NCBI GenBank assembly: GCA_021202335.1
Contig: JAJQDE010000024.1
Coordinates: forward strand, 1-64,000
DNA from: Lachnospiraceae bacterium
GTDB lineage: Bacteria; Bacillota; Clostridia; Lachnospirales; Lachnospiraceae
DNA length: 64,000 nt
Direction: 5' to 3'
In this document: piece by piece, positions 48,207 through 57,587 of the stretch
Layout: every line of letters starts with the position of its first letter
How positions within the stretch are numbered: position 1 is the stretch's first letter
Program-made: the position numbers and the translations under genes
The notes under the pieces: model-generated
Databases searched by the model: none
What the model was told of the DNA's origin: nothing
Seen by the model: the letters and a program-made list of their open reading frames with translations, nothing else

Positions 48207-48985
48207 AGCTGCAGGTATTGGTGTCGGCGGTCAATGAGGACGCGGCTTCGCTTGCGGAGCGCATGAACCTTGAGAGCGACGCCGTAATCATTAATCAGAC
48301 TGACTGTTTTGACTATCAGGAATATCGGCATAAGAATAAAAGAATACAGTGCTTCTGCTTTGCGGAGCGCGGAGTGGGCTTGAGCCGCAATAACGCGCTG
48401 ATGCGGGCGGAGGGCGATATTGTGCTTTTTTCCGACGAGGATATTGTGTATGACGAGGGCTACGAGCGGAAGGTTTTGGATGCGTTTGAGGCAAATCCGG
48501 AGGCGGATTTTCTGCTTTTTAACATGCGCGTGGGGCAGGCGAGGGCAACGTATTACACCCAAAAGCGCCACCGCGTACACATTTGGAATTCGGGGCGCTA
48601 TCCGACGTACTCCTTTGCGGTGAGGCGCGAAAGGCTTCATGCTTCAAACATTACATTCTCGCTTTTGTTCGGCGGCGGCGCAAGGTACAGCAACGGCGAG
48701 GACAGCCTGTTTTTGAAGGAATGTATTAAATACGGCATGAGAGTGTACGCGGTGCCCATAGAGCTTGGCGCTGAGCGCGAGCGGGAATCCACATGGTTTA
48801 ATGGCTATACGGACAAATTTTTTATAGACAGAGGCGTGCTTTACCACTTCCTGTATGGCGCGCTGGCGTACCCGATGGCGGTGCGGTTCATTGCCGCGCA
48901 TGGTGATAAGATGTGTGCGGAAATCCCGCGCAGGAATGCGCTTGCGCTGATGAAAAAGGGGATAAGGTCGGTAGGAGGTTACTGA
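48203..48985 (+). CDS. Glycosyltransferase (GT2-like, GTG start)
   Basis: LVSAVNEDAASLAERMNL..., GLSRNNALMRAEGDIVLFSDEDIVYDEGY. Confidence 0.8.
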   Translation: MKLQVLVSAVNEDAASLAERMNLESDAVIINQTDCFDYQEYRHKNKRIQCFCFAERGVGLSRNNALMRAEGDIVLFSDEDIVYDEGYERKVLDAFEANPEADFLLFNMRVGQARATYYTQKRHRVHIWNSGRYPTYSFAVRRERLHASNITFSLLFGGGARYSNGEDSLFLKECIKYGMRVYAVPIELGAERERESTWFNGYTDKFFIDRGVLYHFLYGALAYPMAVRFIAAHGDKMCAEIPRRNALALMKKGIRSVGGY

Positions 48986-48986
48986 T

Positions 48987-50102
48987 ATGGGACAGGCAGG
49001 CTCAGTGCTCTTCTATGCCGCGCTAGCTTTAATAACGTGCGTTATGGCATGGCATGTAAAAAGCACTGCCGGAGCTGAAACAACGGACGGCGATCTTCGG
49101 CAGAGGGGGATAAATAAGCTGTATCTTGGAGGCATCTTTGCCGTGCTTTTTGCCGTTTCCGCGCTGCGCTACGGCATTGGAAACGACTATGAGCAGTATA
49201 CGGTTACGGCGCATGAGGCGTATGTCGGCGGCTATGTGGTCACGGAGGCGGGCTTTAACCTTTTGGTGAAGGCGGTTTATACGCTGTTTGGCAGGGAGTG
49301 CTATGAGGCGATTTTTGCCATATTTGCCTTTGTCACGCTGCTTGTGTTTCTGCATACGCTGTATAGGGACAGTGCGGATTTTGCGCAGAGCTTTTTCCTG
49401 TTTATGACGCTTGGGATTTATTTCCAGACCTTCAATACCGTCCGGTATTATTTTGCCTTGTCCGCAGCGCTGTGCTGCATGAGGTATGTGCTTGAAAAGG
49501 ATTATATCCGCTTTGTCTTTTTCATACTGATTGCCGCGCTGTTTCATAAATCGGTGCTTTTGGTCATTCCCGCATATCTGCTTGCCTCAATTGAATGGAA
49601 GCGTTGGATGCTCGTGTCCGGAGCGGTGTTAAGCGCCCTGTGCTTTGCGGGGCGTGGAGTTATCCTAAAGCTTGCGCTTGCGCTTTATCCGTCCTACAAA
49701 AATACGATTTACCTTGAGGGGGGGATGAGCGTCACAAGCGTGGTGCGGATTGCTGCCGTGCTTGCGCTGTATCTGTGGACTGCGCATTATATTGGAGGCA
49801 GGTGGAAGGATTATCGGAAAATCAGGTTTTACGGGCAATTGAATTTTCTTGCGCTTCTTGCGGCGACCTTCTTTTCGTTCCTGCCGGTGGTGACAAGGAT
49901 TGTGTATTATTTCAGCATATCACAGCTTTTTCTGCTCCCGCTTTTGCTGAAGCAGATTGAAGACGAGCGGGTGAGAAAAAGGGTTAAGCTGATTGCGGGG
50001 CTTGTGTGCATAGCTTACTTTGTACTGTTTCTCAGGGAAGCAGCTCAGGCGGGCGTGGGTCTTTTGCCATACCGCACATGGCTCTTCAATGAGGAGGGAT
50101 AG
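48987..50102 (+). CDS. EpsG-family / O-antigen polymerase-like membrane protein
   Basis: Multiple TM segments; RYGIGNDYEQYTVTAHEAY motif typical of EpsG. Confidence 0.85.
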   Translation: MGQAGSVLFYAALALITCVMAWHVKSTAGAETTDGDLRQRGINKLYLGGIFAVLFAVSALRYGIGNDYEQYTVTAHEAYVGGYVVTEAGFNLLVKAVYTLFGRECYEAIFAIFAFVTLLVFLHTLYRDSADFAQSFFLFMTLGIYFQTFNTVRYYFALSAALCCMRYVLEKDYIRFVFFILIAALFHKSVLLVIPAYLLASIEWKRWMLVSGAVLSALCFAGRGVILKLALALYPSYKNTIYLEGGMSVTSVVRIAAVLALYLWTAHYIGGRWKDYRKIRFYGQLNFLALLAATFFSFLPVVTRIVYYFSISQLFLLPLLLKQIEDERVRKRVKLIAGLVCIAYFVLFLREAAQAGVGLLPYRTWLFNEEG

Positions 50103-50115
50103 AGAGGGATTTTCC

Positions 50116-50946
50116 ATGAACGATATAAAATTCAGTGTGATTATCGTATGTCTGAATGCGGGAGAGCGTCTTGGGGCGACTGTGGAAAGCGTGCTTTGCC
50201 AAAGCTACGGCAACCTTGAGATTATATTGAAGGACGGCGGCTCCACGGACGGCTCCGTCGAGAGGCTGTCGGGGACGGTGAACGACGACCGGCTTCACAT
50301 ATATGAACAAAAGGACAGCGGCATTTACGACGCCATGAATCAGGCGGTCGCGCTTGCCGAGGGGGAGTATTTTATATTTCTGAATGCGGGCGACAGCTTT
50401 TACGACGAGGATGTGCTTGATAAAATCTGCGATGTTATTTTAAGCAAAAAAGGTGAAATGCCCGATATTATATATGGAAATATGTATCACAAGGCGCTTG
50501 GAACAATGATTCAAGCCGCGCCGGAGATAAACGGGTTTGCCTGCTACCGCAATGTGCCATGCCACCAGACCTGCTTTTACAGTTACAAAATGTTTGAAGA
50601 GCGCGCATATAAGCCGGAATACAATGTGCGGGCGGATTACGAGCACTTTTTATGGTGCTTTTACGAAAAAAAGGCGAAAATCAGGTATGCGCCCGTGACG
50701 GTTGCAGTATATGAGGGCGGCGGCTACTCGGAAACGCCGGAAAATAAAAGGCTTTCCCAAAAGCAGCATCGGGAAATCGCACTGCATTATATGGGAAGAA
50801 GGAAGGTCAGGAAATACAGCCTGCTCATGGCGCTGAGCCTTGCGCCGCTTCGCAGCGCGATTGCGGAGAATAAATATCTGGCGGTATTTTATAATAAATT
50901 CAAGAGTCTGATATATAAAGTCAAAAAAGCTAAAGGAGGGCGTTGA
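50116..50946 (+). CDS. GT2 family glycosyltransferase
   Basis: FSVIIVCLNAGERLGATVESVLCQSYGNLEIILKDGGSTDGS. Confidence 0.93.
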   Translation: MNDIKFSVIIVCLNAGERLGATVESVLCQSYGNLEIILKDGGSTDGSVERLSGTVNDDRLHIYEQKDSGIYDAMNQAVALAEGEYFIFLNAGDSFYDEDVLDKICDVILSKKGEMPDIIYGNMYHKALGTMIQAAPEINGFACYRNVPCHQTCFYSYKMFEERAYKPEYNVRADYEHFLWCFYEKKAKIRYAPVTVAVYEGGGYSETPENKRLSQKQHREIALHYMGRRKVRKYSLLMALSLAPLRSAIAENKYLAVFYNKFKSLIYKVKKAKGGR

Positions 50947-50948
50947 TA

Positions 50949-52250
50949 TTGAGAATACTGTGGTTGTGCAACATCATGCTTCCGTTTATCGCAAAAAGCC
51001 TTGGACAGAAGATTATAGTGAAGGAGGGCTGGCTGTCGGGACTGGCGGGAAAGCTTGTCCTGAACCAAAATCAGAATAACATAACATTTGCTATTTGCTT
51101 CCCGGCATCCGACAGCCTGAACATGGTCAACACCGATACGTTGCTGTTTGTAAAGTCGGTGGCGGACGGGATTGACTATTATATTTTCAGGGAGGACACG
51201 CAGCATCCGGAAAATTACGACGAGGGGCTTGAGGAGAGCCTGGGCGCGATCATAGAGGATTTTAAGCCCGATGTGCTGCATATCTTCGGAACTGAATATC
51301 CTCACACGCTTGCCGCCGTTAAGGCTTTTGGCAAGCCGCAGCGCACGCTGATAGGAATACAGGGGCTTTGCAGCGCGATTGCGGAGGCGTATATGGCGGA
51401 TTTGCCGATTGACGTGCAGCAGAAGCGGACGCTAAGGGACAGGATTAAGAAGGACGGACTTGCCGAGCAGCAGGAAAAGTTCAGGCTTCGCGGCGAGCAT
51501 GAGGAACAGGCGCTGTCATTGGTCGGACACGTCACCGGAAGGACGGATTTTGACAGGGAAATGACGGATAAGCTTGCGCCGCAGGCGCAGTACCATTTTA
51601 TGAATGAAACGCTGCGGGGCGAGTTTTACACGGACACGTGGAATATTGACACCATCGAGCGGTATTCGCTCTTTGTAAGTCAGGGAAATTACCCGATTAA
51701 GGGACTGCATTATGTATTGGAGCTGCTGCCGGAAATATTGGAAAAGTATGAGAACACGATGGTATATGTGGCGGGAGATGTGATAACGGGACACGGCAGT
51801 ATTCAGGATAAAATTAAGCTTTCGGGCTATGGAAAGTATTTGCTGAGCCTGATTAAGAAGAACAGGCTGGGGAAGCATGTAAAATTTGTGGGGCGCCTGA
51901 ACTCTGACAAAATGTGCGCAAGATTTTTAAAAACACACGTTTTCTTATGTCCGTCCGCCATCGAAAATTCACCTAATTCGGTAGGTGAGGCGATGCTTTT
52001 GGGCGTTCCCGTCGTGTCCGCCGATGTGGGCGGCGTGCATAATCTGCTGACGGATCAAAAGGATGGAATACTTTATGGCAGGGATAATCCGGACGGATTA
52101 AAGGACGCAATCCTGCAGATTTTTGACGACGACAAGCTTGCGATGTACTTTTCGGCGAATGCGCGCCTGCACGCGCTTGCGACCCACGACCCCGGAACGA
52201 ATTATAACAGGCTTTTGGAGATTTACCATGAAATTAACGATAGTGTCTAA
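50949..52250 (+). CDS. GT4 family glycosyltransferase
   Basis: C-terminal GT-B: CPSAIENSPNSVGEAMLLGVPVVSADVGGV. Confidence 0.88.
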   Translation: MRILWLCNIMLPFIAKSLGQKIIVKEGWLSGLAGKLVLNQNQNNITFAICFPASDSLNMVNTDTLLFVKSVADGIDYYIFREDTQHPENYDEGLEESLGAIIEDFKPDVLHIFGTEYPHTLAAVKAFGKPQRTLIGIQGLCSAIAEAYMADLPIDVQQKRTLRDRIKKDGLAEQQEKFRLRGEHEEQALSLVGHVTGRTDFDREMTDKLAPQAQYHFMNETLRGEFYTDTWNIDTIERYSLFVSQGNYPIKGLHYVLELLPEILEKYENTMVYVAGDVITGHGSIQDKIKLSGYGKYLLSLIKKNRLGKHVKFVGRLNSDKMCARFLKTHVFLCPSAIENSPNSVGEAMLLGVPVVSADVGGVHNLLTDQKDGILYGRDNPDGLKDAILQIFDDDKLAMYFSANARLHALATHDPGTNYNRLLEIYHEINDSV

Positions 52251-53430
52251 CTATATAAACCATCACCAGATTCCGATGTCAAATGAGCTGTACGGGCTGC
52301 TTGGAGAGGACTTTGCCTTTGTGCAGACACAGCCCATGGAGGAGGACAGAATCCGGATGGGCTGGCAGGAGGAGGTCAGCAGTATTCCGTATCTGCGCCT
52401 GTATTATGAGGAGCGCAAAATCTGCGCCGACCTGATTTTGGAAAGCGACGTCGTTGTCTTTGGCGGCGTGGAGGATGAGAGCTATATTAAGCCCAGGCTG
52501 AATGAGGGGAAAATCGTAATCCGCGCAAGCGAGCGGCTTTATCGGGAGGGACAGTGGAAATCCATTTCCCCGCGGGGCAGGAAAAAGAAATATGAGGATC
52601 ACACGCAGTATGCGGACAAGCCTGTATATCTCTTGTGCCATGGCGCATATGTGGCGTCGGACTTTAACATTGTACATGCCTATCCCGGCAAGAAATTCGT
52701 GTGGGGATATTTTCCCGCCGTAAATACCTACAAGCTCGACAGTCTGTTTTTCAGGAAAATGCATGTGGACAGCCTTGGCAAAAGGCAGGTGCGCCTTTTG
52801 TGGGCAGGGCGATTTCTGAAGCTCAAGCATCCGGAATACGCAATCAGGGCGGCATATTATTTAAAGCGGCGGAGAATCTCCTTTCACCTTGACATGGTGG
52901 GCGGAGGGGAGCTTGAAGGGAAGCTCAGGCGTATGGTAAGACGCTGCGGGCTTGATACGTATGTGACCTTCCACGGCTTTCTTCCACCGCAGAACGTGAG
53001 GCGCTGCATGGAGGAGGCGGACATTTTCCTGTTTACCAGCAATTATCTTGAGGGCTGGGGAGCAGTTCTGAACGAGTCCATGAACAGCGCATGCGCGGTC
53101 GTTGCGGGACACGGCATCGGGGCGGTCCCGTTTCTGATAAAGCATAAGGAGAACGGGCTGGTGTACAGGACGGGGAGCTTTAAGGAATTTTTGGAGTATG
53201 TATTGCTGCTTTGCAGCGACGACGGACTGCGTGAGCGGCTTGGAAGAAATGCCTACGATACGATTATCAGAGAGTGGAACCCTAAAGAGGCGGCGCACAG
53301 GCTGTATGGCTTCAGCAAGGGGCTTATGGCGGGCGAGGTGAAGCCGTGCGAGGACGGTCCGCTCAGCATAGCGCCTGTTATTTCACCTAAGAAGGGCTAT
53401 GCCTATACCCGTGAGAGGTGCGTATTATGA
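52228..53430 (+). CDS. GT4-like glycosyltransferase
   Basis: VRLLWAGRFLKLKHPEYAIRAA, FLFTSNYLEGWGAVLNESMNSACAVVAG. Confidence 0.88.
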   Translation: MKLTIVSNYINHHQIPMSNELYGLLGEDFAFVQTQPMEEDRIRMGWQEEVSSIPYLRLYYEERKICADLILESDVVVFGGVEDESYIKPRLNEGKIVIRASERLYREGQWKSISPRGRKKKYEDHTQYADKPVYLLCHGAYVASDFNIVHAYPGKKFVWGYFPAVNTYKLDSLFFRKMHVDSLGKRQVRLLWAGRFLKLKHPEYAIRAAYYLKRRRISFHLDMVGGGELEGKLRRMVRRCGLDTYVTFHGFLPPQNVRRCMEEADIFLFTSNYLEGWGAVLNESMNSACAVVAGHGIGAVPFLIKHKENGLVYRTGSFKEFLEYVLLLCSDDGLRERLGRNAYDTIIREWNPKEAAHRLYGFSKGLMAGEVKPCEDGPLSIAPVISPKKGYAYTRERCVL

Positions 53431-54545
53431 ACCGGACAAAAAGCAGAATTTATGTCTGCCATACCTTTTATCATGTATATGTGGCGATTTTGAAGGAAAT
53501 GAAGGTCAAGCGGGAGGAAAGCCCGCAGGAGTACCAAAGGGCGGATATTGCGCTAAGCTCTCTTTCCACTGATTTCGAGGGCTTGGGCGGGCGGCTTTTG
53601 CGCACCGGAATTTTCGGCGAGGTGTTTTCGTTGGATGAAAAGCGTGAGGAATTTTTTCCGGAGCTTGCAAAATACCGCAAAAATTACGGCAATCTGCTGC
53701 GGCATATGCTAAACCGCATAATTTTCACGAAAAAGCTTGCAAAGTGCGAGGCGCCGTATCTGGAAACGATTGATTTTAAGGCGTATAGGGATATTTATGT
53801 GTTCTGCGACAGCGATCCTGTCGGCTACTATCTGAATTACAGGCATATTTACTATCATGCGGTGGAGGACGGGCTTGACTGCCTGAAAAACCTTGATGAC
53901 GCGTATGTGGCAAACAGCTCGCATTTTAAGCTTAAGGCATGGCTTTCGCGCAGGAACGTTATTTTTATCATGAACGGCTGGGGAAAATACTGCATTGACA
54001 TGGAGATTAACGACCGGAGCGTTGTGCCGACGGACTGCCCGCGTTTTGTGGAGGAGCCGAGGAAGCCGCTTGAGAGGGCGCTGACGGCGCAGCAGAAAAA
54101 GCTGATGATACAGGCGTTCATCGAGGACGCGGATGCGCTTACAAGGCAACTGACGCCCAAGTATGAGGGGGAGGAGTTTGCCTGCTTTCTGACAGAGCCG
54201 CACCCCGCAGACGAGGAGGCGCGCAAAAGGGTCTGTCTTGACGTGCTTGAGCGTTACTGCAAGGGCTATCGGGTTCTGATTAAACCGCATCCCAGGGATA
54301 TGACGGACTACGGGGCGCTTTGCCCGGACGCGGTGGTGCTGCGGGGGCGGTTTCCCGTGGAGGTTTTGAATTTTTTTGACGGGCTTAAAATCAGGCGGGC
54401 GGTATCAATCCTTACCACGGCGATGAACAGCATGGATTTCGTGGAGGAAAAGATTAATCTCGGCGCGTCCTTTTGGGACGCCTATGAGGAACCGGAGAAG
54501 CATGCGTTCAACAAAAAGGCAGGGCTTACGCTTGCAGATAATTGA
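53427..54545 (+). CDS. Polysialyltransferase / GT52-like putative glycosyltransferase
   Basis: IYVCHTFYHVYVAIL N-terminus, LIKPHPRD motif, AVSILTTAMNSMDFVEEKINLG. Confidence 0.65.
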   Translation: MNRTKSRIYVCHTFYHVYVAILKEMKVKREESPQEYQRADIALSSLSTDFEGLGGRLLRTGIFGEVFSLDEKREEFFPELAKYRKNYGNLLRHMLNRIIFTKKLAKCEAPYLETIDFKAYRDIYVFCDSDPVGYYLNYRHIYYHAVEDGLDCLKNLDDAYVANSSHFKLKAWLSRRNVIFIMNGWGKYCIDMEINDRSVVPTDCPRFVEEPRKPLERALTAQQKKLMIQAFIEDADALTRQLTPKYEGEEFACFLTEPHPADEEARKRVCLDVLERYCKGYRVLIKPHPRDMTDYGALCPDAVVLRGRFPVEVLNFFDGLKIRRAVSILTTAMNSMDFVEEKINLGASFWDAYEEPEKHAFNKKAGLTLADN

Positions 54546-54548
54546 AAG

Positions 54549-54599
54549 GTGTGAAAATAAATTTTCACACGGCAAATTCGGGCGTAAACCCAAATTTGC
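54549..54599 (+). repeat. Double-hairpin intergenic element 5' of ABC transporter gene
   Basis: GTGTGAAAAT-aa-ATTTTCACAC and GCAAATT-cGGGcgtaaaCCCa-AATTTGC. Confidence 0.75.
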
Positions 54600-54626
54600 G
54601 GGCATGGGAAAGAGTGAGGGACTGAG

Positions 54627-56366
54627 ATGCTGAAAATATTAAGAAAAATCAATATTCTCATGGATAGGAAGCAAAAGGGCGAGATGGCGCGGCTGCTTGT
54701 GATGATGATTATATCCGCAGGGCTGGAAACAGGGGCGGTCATGATGGTCATGACCGTGGTGCAGCTTATCATAAATCCTGATGTCCTGGTGCAGGGCGAC
54801 ACCTACCGAAAAATCTGCGATATGCTGCATTTGGAGAGCGCCGTGCAGTTCTCGGTGCTTGCGATACTGTTTCTCATCGGGCTTTATGCCGCAAAAAATA
54901 TATTTGCGTTTTTCATGCAAAGAAGCCTTTACCGTTTTGTGTATGGCAATCAGTTTAAGACGGCAGCCAGTCTGATGAAGAATTTCGTGAGGCGTGAGTA
55001 TGAGTATTATCTGAATGCGGAAACGGCTGTTATTCAAAGGAGCATTACATCGGACGTAAACAATATGTATGCGCTTATCATGTCGGTGCTGCAGATTGCG
55101 TCGGAGCTGATAGTGGCAGTTTTCCTTGTGGCAGCGCTTGCGATTGAGGATCCTGTTATGACGCTGGTGATTGCGGTCATTCTGATGGTGACGCTGGTGG
55201 TCATCAAAAACATCATTAAACCCATAATGAACCGCACGGGAAGAGAAAATCAGGACTACGGCGCGTCGATGTACGCGTGGATTTCACAGACGGTTCAGGG
55301 AATAAAGGAGATAAAGGTCGCGGGGCGCGAGCAGTATTTCATCGGGGAATACTGCAAGGTCGGCGAGGGATATGTCAAGGCAATGGAGCGTTTTTCGCTG
55401 TTCAACAACACGCCGAAGCTTCTGATAGAAACAGTTTGTATCGCGGGGCTTTTGTGCTATATCATGGTGCTGATCGTGTCGGGCGTGGACGTGGCGGGGA
55501 TGGTGTCACTGTTTGCAGCCTTTGGCATTGCGGCAATGCGGCTTCTTCCGGCGGCGAGCCGCATCAACAATCAAATGACGAGTATGGCGTTTAACGAGCC
55601 GTTTTTCTTTAACGTGAGCGACAACCTGATTGAAGAAACGGACGAGGCGCATACGGATATTTCCTATGCGGTGGCGGCAAAGGAAAAGCTTCCCGTTAAA
55701 AGGGAAATCCGCCTTGAGGGGATTACCTACCACTATCCCGGATCAGACAAGCTGATTTTCGATAACGCCACGGTGAGCTTCCCGATTGGGAAGTCCATTG
55801 GCATAAAGGGCGCAAGCGGCGCCGGAAAGACCACGATCATCGACATACTTTTGGGGCTTTTGAAGCTGCAGGGCGGCAGAGTGCTTGCGGACGACACGGA
55901 TATTCAGCTTCATTACAGGGAGTGGCTTGCAAACGTGGGTTACATTCCGCAGATGATTTTTCTTTTGGATGCGGATATAAGAAAGAACGTTGCCTTTGGC
56001 GTACCCGAGGAGGAGATTGACGACGATAAGCTTTGGTATGCCCTGCGCGAGGCACAGCTTGACGGGTTTGTGAAAACCCTTCCGGAGGGGGCGCTCACAG
56101 GCATCGGCGAGCGCGGCATACGCCTTTCGGGCGGACAGCGGCAGCGAATCGGGATTGCGAGGGCGCTGTACCATGACCCCGAGGTGCTGATTTTGGACGA
56201 GGCGACCTCCGCGCTTGACAATGAAACGGAGGCGGCAATCATGGACTCAATCAACAGGCTGCACGGCAAAAAGACGCTTATTATCATTGCGCACAGGCTG
56301 CAGACGATAGAGAAATGCGACATGGTGTTTACTGTCGAGGATGGCGGGATAGTAAGGGAGAGGTAA
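54627..56366 (+). CDS. ABC transporter, fused permease and ATP-binding domain
   Basis: GASGAGKTTIIDILLGLLKLQGG, LSGGQRQRIGIARALYHDPEVLILDEATSALD. Confidence 0.95.
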   Translation: MLKILRKINILMDRKQKGEMARLLVMMIISAGLETGAVMMVMTVVQLIINPDVLVQGDTYRKICDMLHLESAVQFSVLAILFLIGLYAAKNIFAFFMQRSLYRFVYGNQFKTAASLMKNFVRREYEYYLNAETAVIQRSITSDVNNMYALIMSVLQIASELIVAVFLVAALAIEDPVMTLVIAVILMVTLVVIKNIIKPIMNRTGRENQDYGASMYAWISQTVQGIKEIKVAGREQYFIGEYCKVGEGYVKAMERFSLFNNTPKLLIETVCIAGLLCYIMVLIVSGVDVAGMVSLFAAFGIAAMRLLPAASRINNQMTSMAFNEPFFFNVSDNLIEETDEAHTDISYAVAAKEKLPVKREIRLEGITYHYPGSDKLIFDNATVSFPIGKSIGIKGASGAGKTTIIDILLGLLKLQGGRVLADDTDIQLHYREWLANVGYIPQMIFLLDADIRKNVAFGVPEEEIDDDKLWYALREAQLDGFVKTLPEGALTGIGERGIRLSGGQRQRIGIARALYHDPEVLILDEATSALDNETEAAIMDSINRLHGKKTLIIIAHRLQTIEKCDMVFTVEDGGIVRER

Positions 56367-56391
56367 CAGCGGATGAAAGGGGCGGATTAGT

Positions 56392-57414
56392 ATGAAGCTT
56401 AGTATTATTGTACCGGTTTACAATATGGCGGCGGGCGGCAGACTCAGGTTCTGCCTTGATTCGCTTGTAAAACAGACTATATCAGACTATGAGATTATCG
56501 CGGTGGACGATGCGTCAACGGACGACTCTCTTAAAATCCTTCAGGAATATGAGTCCGACTATCCATGGAAATTTAAGGTGATACAATCCTATGAGAACGT
56601 AAAACAGGGCGGCGCCAGGAATAAGGGCATCGAGGCGGCGCGCGGCAGGTGGATCGGCTTTGTGGATTCGGACGACTGGGTTGCGCCGGACATGTATGAA
56701 AAGCTTATAGCCAGGGCGGAGCAGACCGGCGCGGATGTGGCGGGCTGCGATTACTGCATGACGGATGAACAGAGCATGAAAATCGGGAAAATCGTAACGA
56801 ACAACACGCCTGAGCAGACGGGCGTGATCGACCACCGGAAATATAAGCTGCTTGTGATGAACCCGGGAAGCATGGTAATCAAGGTATACTTAAAAGAGGT
56901 AATTGACGCTCATCGTCTCCGTTTCCCCGAAAGGACCTTCTATGAGGACAATTGCGCTTCGCCGATATGGATGCTGCATTTTACGCATTTTGAGAAGGTG
57001 GAGGAGCCGCTGTATTATTATTATCAGCATGACGACTCAACCGTACACGGGATTAGCGCACAAAAGTGCGAGGCAAGGCTTCTTATGGGGAAGCGCCTGA
57101 TTGAGGAGGCAAGGCGCTGCGGCTTTTACAAGCCGTACCGTCAGGAATTTGAATTTGCCTTTTCAAAGCTCTACTACATGAACACGCTGTTTACCTACAT
57201 GCTCGGCATGAAAAGACCGCGGCTTTCCTTCCTCAGACAGATTGCGGACGGCATAAGGCAGGAGTTCCCCGATTTTCAGGACAACATTTACTATCAGAAG
57301 GAATTTGACGGGGAGCAGAAGCGTCTCGCCGCAATGCATATGAAATCGCCGCTTCAATTTATGGTTTATTTTAAACTCCTGCAGACATACAGAAAGCTGC
57401 GGAAGCGGGTTTAA
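56392..57414 (+). CDS. GT2 family glycosyltransferase
   Basis: LSIIVPVYNMAAGGRLRFCLDSLVKQTISDYEIIAVDDASTDDS. Confidence 0.93.
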   Translation: MKLSIIVPVYNMAAGGRLRFCLDSLVKQTISDYEIIAVDDASTDDSLKILQEYESDYPWKFKVIQSYENVKQGGARNKGIEAARGRWIGFVDSDDWVAPDMYEKLIARAEQTGADVAGCDYCMTDEQSMKIGKIVTNNTPEQTGVIDHRKYKLLVMNPGSMVIKVYLKEVIDAHRLRFPERTFYEDNCASPIWMLHFTHFEKVEEPLYYYYQHDDSTVHGISAQKCEARLLMGKRLIEEARRCGFYKPYRQEFEFAFSKLYYMNTLFTYMLGMKRPRLSFLRQIADGIRQEFPDFQDNIYYQKEFDGEQKRLAAMHMKSPLQFMVYFKLLQTYRKLRKRV

Positions 57415-57587
57415 AGCCCCGTTTTCCATGTTGTGCTGGACAAACCTTGTAAAATCGTGCATACTAAAGACAGTGCGGTTAAAAGCTGCTGCTGTCACGG
57501 AAATGTTATCGCATGGCAGCGGTATTGTTCCGCAACGGTCATATAAAAAACATCAGCGAACCGGAGTTCGCAGAAGCAAGGAAAATC

